64,000 bases of DNA from Bowmanella yangjiangensis (GTDB lineage: Bacteria > Pseudomonadota > Gammaproteobacteria > Enterobacterales > Alteromonadaceae): contig NZ_JAFKCS010000001.1 in assembly GCF_017255015.1 (NCBI RefSeq), forward strand, positions 368,772 through 432,771, given 5' to 3'. Shown piece by piece: positions 62,517 to 64,000 of this stretch (positions within the stretch are counted from its first letter, which is position 1; every line of letters begins with the position of its first letter). Both the position numbers and the translations under genes were made by a program. The notes below the pieces were generated by a model. It saw only the letters and a list, made by a program, of their open reading frames with translations. It searched no databases and had not been told where the DNA came from.

Positions 62517-63986
62517 TTACTGGCTTTGCAATGCCTGGCGACGCTGGCTAAGTTCCAGCTCTATCTGGTGTTCACGTCGCTTGTTAATTTCATAGCGGCT
62601 GACAATAACCACACCGATTAGAAAGGGGATGGCTGCGAACAAACTGACCGACAGCTTGATGCCCTCAATGGTCTGTGGCGTCTGAGTGACAAGGGCTGCG
62701 TTGTAGTCATACTGGGCTAAGATGGCGGCCACCAATGCGCCGCCAATGCTCAGACCCAGCTTCAGTCCAAAGATCATGGCGGAAAAGATAATCGCAGTGG
62801 CACGGCGGTGATTCTTCCATTCTGAATAGTCGGCCACATCGGCAATCATGGCCCAAAGCAGGGGAATGGTGATGCCGTAGAAAAAGCCGTGCAGAATCTG
62901 CGCGAGAAACACTAAGCCTATGGCGTCGGCTGGCAGCAGATAAAACACCAGAATAAACAGCGTGGAGATAAACAGTGCTATGGCAAAGACATCCCGTTTG
63001 CCGAAGCGATCTGCCAAGGGTTTGGAAAAGCCAATACCTACAATCATTAGCAGAATGCCACCGGCATTAAACAAGCTGAAGCCGGAGGTGGCGGCATCCT
63101 CAGGCCAGTGAAACGCGTTCAGCCCGATACTGGTCAACAGACTATTCAGGCCAGCGATAAACTGATTAAAGCCGATATCCTGCAGAAAAACGGCTATCTG
63201 CGCTTCATGCAGATAATTCTCGAAGTAATAAACGTACATGCCGCCTTTCAGGGACAAGGTGACAAACACCAGAATAGTCAGAATCAGCATGATGGCCCAG
63301 GGACGATTATGCAACAGGTCGCGCAGGTCCTGCGCGATGCTGGAATGGCCTTCAGTGACTGTTATCACCCGTTCCTTTGTGGTGATAAAGGTGATGAGAA
63401 AAAATACTATGCCCACCACAGAAAATATCGTCATGGTGTTTTTAAAGCCCAGGGCTTTATCACCGTCACCCAAAATCAATACCAACGGCAGCAGCAGCGC
63501 CTGAATGATAAATTGTGCCACCATCACCGCCACAAAACGGTAGGCGGATAAACTGTTACGCTCAGCCATGCTGCCGGTAAGCACACCACTTAAGGCAGAG
63601 TAGGGCAGATTGTTGGCTGAGTAGATAATCACCAACAGCACATAAGTGACAAAGGCGTAGACCAGCTTGCCGTCAGGGCCGAAATCCGGGGTGGAAAACG
63701 CCGCCAGGGCAATTAGACCAAAAGGCACAGATGTCCAGAGTATCCATGGACGAAACTTGCCATAGCGTGTTTGAGTGCGGTCAGCAATCAGGCCCATCAA
63801 GGGATTAAAAAACGCACCGATCAAGCCACCGACAAAAATAATGCTGGCAGCCTGGGCGGGTGGAATTTGATACACGTCGGTGTAAAAAAACGCCAGAAAG
63901 GTCATCAAAGTCTGGAAAATTAGATTAGCGGCCAAATCTCCCAGGCTATATCCCACCTTCTCTGTGATGGTTAGTGTTTGCGACAT
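62517..63986 (-). CDS. GPH-family (MFS) glycoside/pentoside:cation symporter
   Basis: The 489-residue protein has 12 membrane helices. GPH-family motifs are YSLGDLAANLIFQ at the start, NPLMGLIADRTQTRYGKFRPWILW after helix 2, and IPLLWAMIADVADYSEWKNHRRATAIIFSA in the C-terminal half. The last about 30 residues are a hydrophilic tail. In this operon it should import xylose oligomers or xylosides. AGGAAC stands before ATG 63986, leaving 14 bases to the window edge, so the promoter or further genes lie outside. Confidence 0.93.
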   Translation of the reverse strand: MSQTLTITEKVGYSLGDLAANLIFQTLMTFLAFFYTDVYQIPPAQAASIIFVGGLIGAFFNPLMGLIADRTQTRYGKFRPWILWTSVPFGLIALAAFSTPDFGPDGKLVYAFVTYVLLVIIYSANNLPYSALSGVLTGSMAERNSLSAYRFVAVMVAQFIIQALLLPLVLILGDGDKALGFKNTMTIFSVVGIVFFLITFITTKERVITVTEGHSSIAQDLRDLLHNRPWAIMLILTILVFVTLSLKGGMYVYYFENYLHEAQIAVFLQDIGFNQFIAGLNSLLTSIGLNAFHWPEDAATSGFSLFNAGGILLMIVGIGFSKPLADRFGKRDVFAIALFISTLFILVFYLLPADAIGLVFLAQILHGFFYGITIPLLWAMIADVADYSEWKNHRRATAIIFSAMIFGLKLGLSIGGALVAAILAQYDYNAALVTQTPQTIEGIKLSVSLFAAIPFLIGVVIVSRYEINKRREHQIELELSQRRQALQSQ

Positions 63987-64000
63987 ATTGTTCCTGCTTT

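Overview
The window looks like a chromosomal segment of a free-living, probably marine or brackish gammaproteobacterium of the order Alteromonadales (Alteromonadaceae-like). The reasons are the mixture of cyclic-di-GMP signalling proteins, yjjX/yjjG, tdk, a KefC-type antiporter, a xylan locus with a Caulobacter-type TonB receptor followed by a SapC/cupin/tryptophan-halogenase triad, and base composition close to 50 % G+C (estimated by eye). No rRNA, tRNA, CRISPR array, prophage or intact insertion sequence was seen. The species assignment is inference.

Layout. 1-8937: a signalling block with the tail of an EAL protein, an HDOD protein, an MHYT hybrid histidine kinase overlapping an HD-GYP response regulator, a PagL-like lipid A deacylase, and a 7TM-GAF-GGDEF-EAL protein whose GGDEF site is degenerate. 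9127-14650: a three-gene operon coding for an SMC-like ATPase, a KITE-like and a kleisin-like protein. It resembles MksBEF/MukBEF/Wadjet but runs B-E-F and has no nuclease (JetD/MksG) gene beside it. 14819-19658: an HlyD adaptor, a double ATPase/permease fusion and a permease (yhiI-rbbA-yhhJ type exporter). 19708-24630: an accessory stretch with a periplasmic methyltransferase-like protein, two probable gene remnants, small unknown genes, a lipoprotein serine hydrolase, a membrane protein and a cold-shock gene. 24974-36731: a membrane-anchored AraC regulator divergent from a membrane protein with direct repeats between them, dGTPase, S9 peptidase, K+/H+ antiporter, a benE-gntR pair with an operator at the benE start, tdk-lysE and a small ORF.

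37123-42223: a four-gene operon (TetR, RND/MMPL transporter, LolA-like periplasmic protein, outer-membrane beta-barrel candidate) behind a promoter that overlaps two identical palindromes. The set spans inner membrane, periplasm and outer membrane and may move a lipid or another hydrophobic molecule. 42306-44650: housekeeping genes (yjjX, yjjG, yigZ and an unknown).

44940-63986: a xylan utilisation region in two parts. The first (plus strand) holds GH10 xylanase, lipoprotein GH43, GH115 alpha-glucuronidase, a TonB-dependent receptor, SapC, a cupin_8/JmjC-like protein and a flavin-dependent halogenase homologue. The second (minus strand) holds a GPH-family symporter, a cytoplasmic GH43 and a GH3 enzyme. 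Together they would cut glucuronoxylan outside the cell, import oligomers through the outer membrane, debranch them in the periplasm and take small products into the cytoplasm. Between the two parts sit two small unknown genes and a TMEM165/GDT1-type manganese exporter gene preceded by a convincing yybP-ykoY manganese riboswitch.
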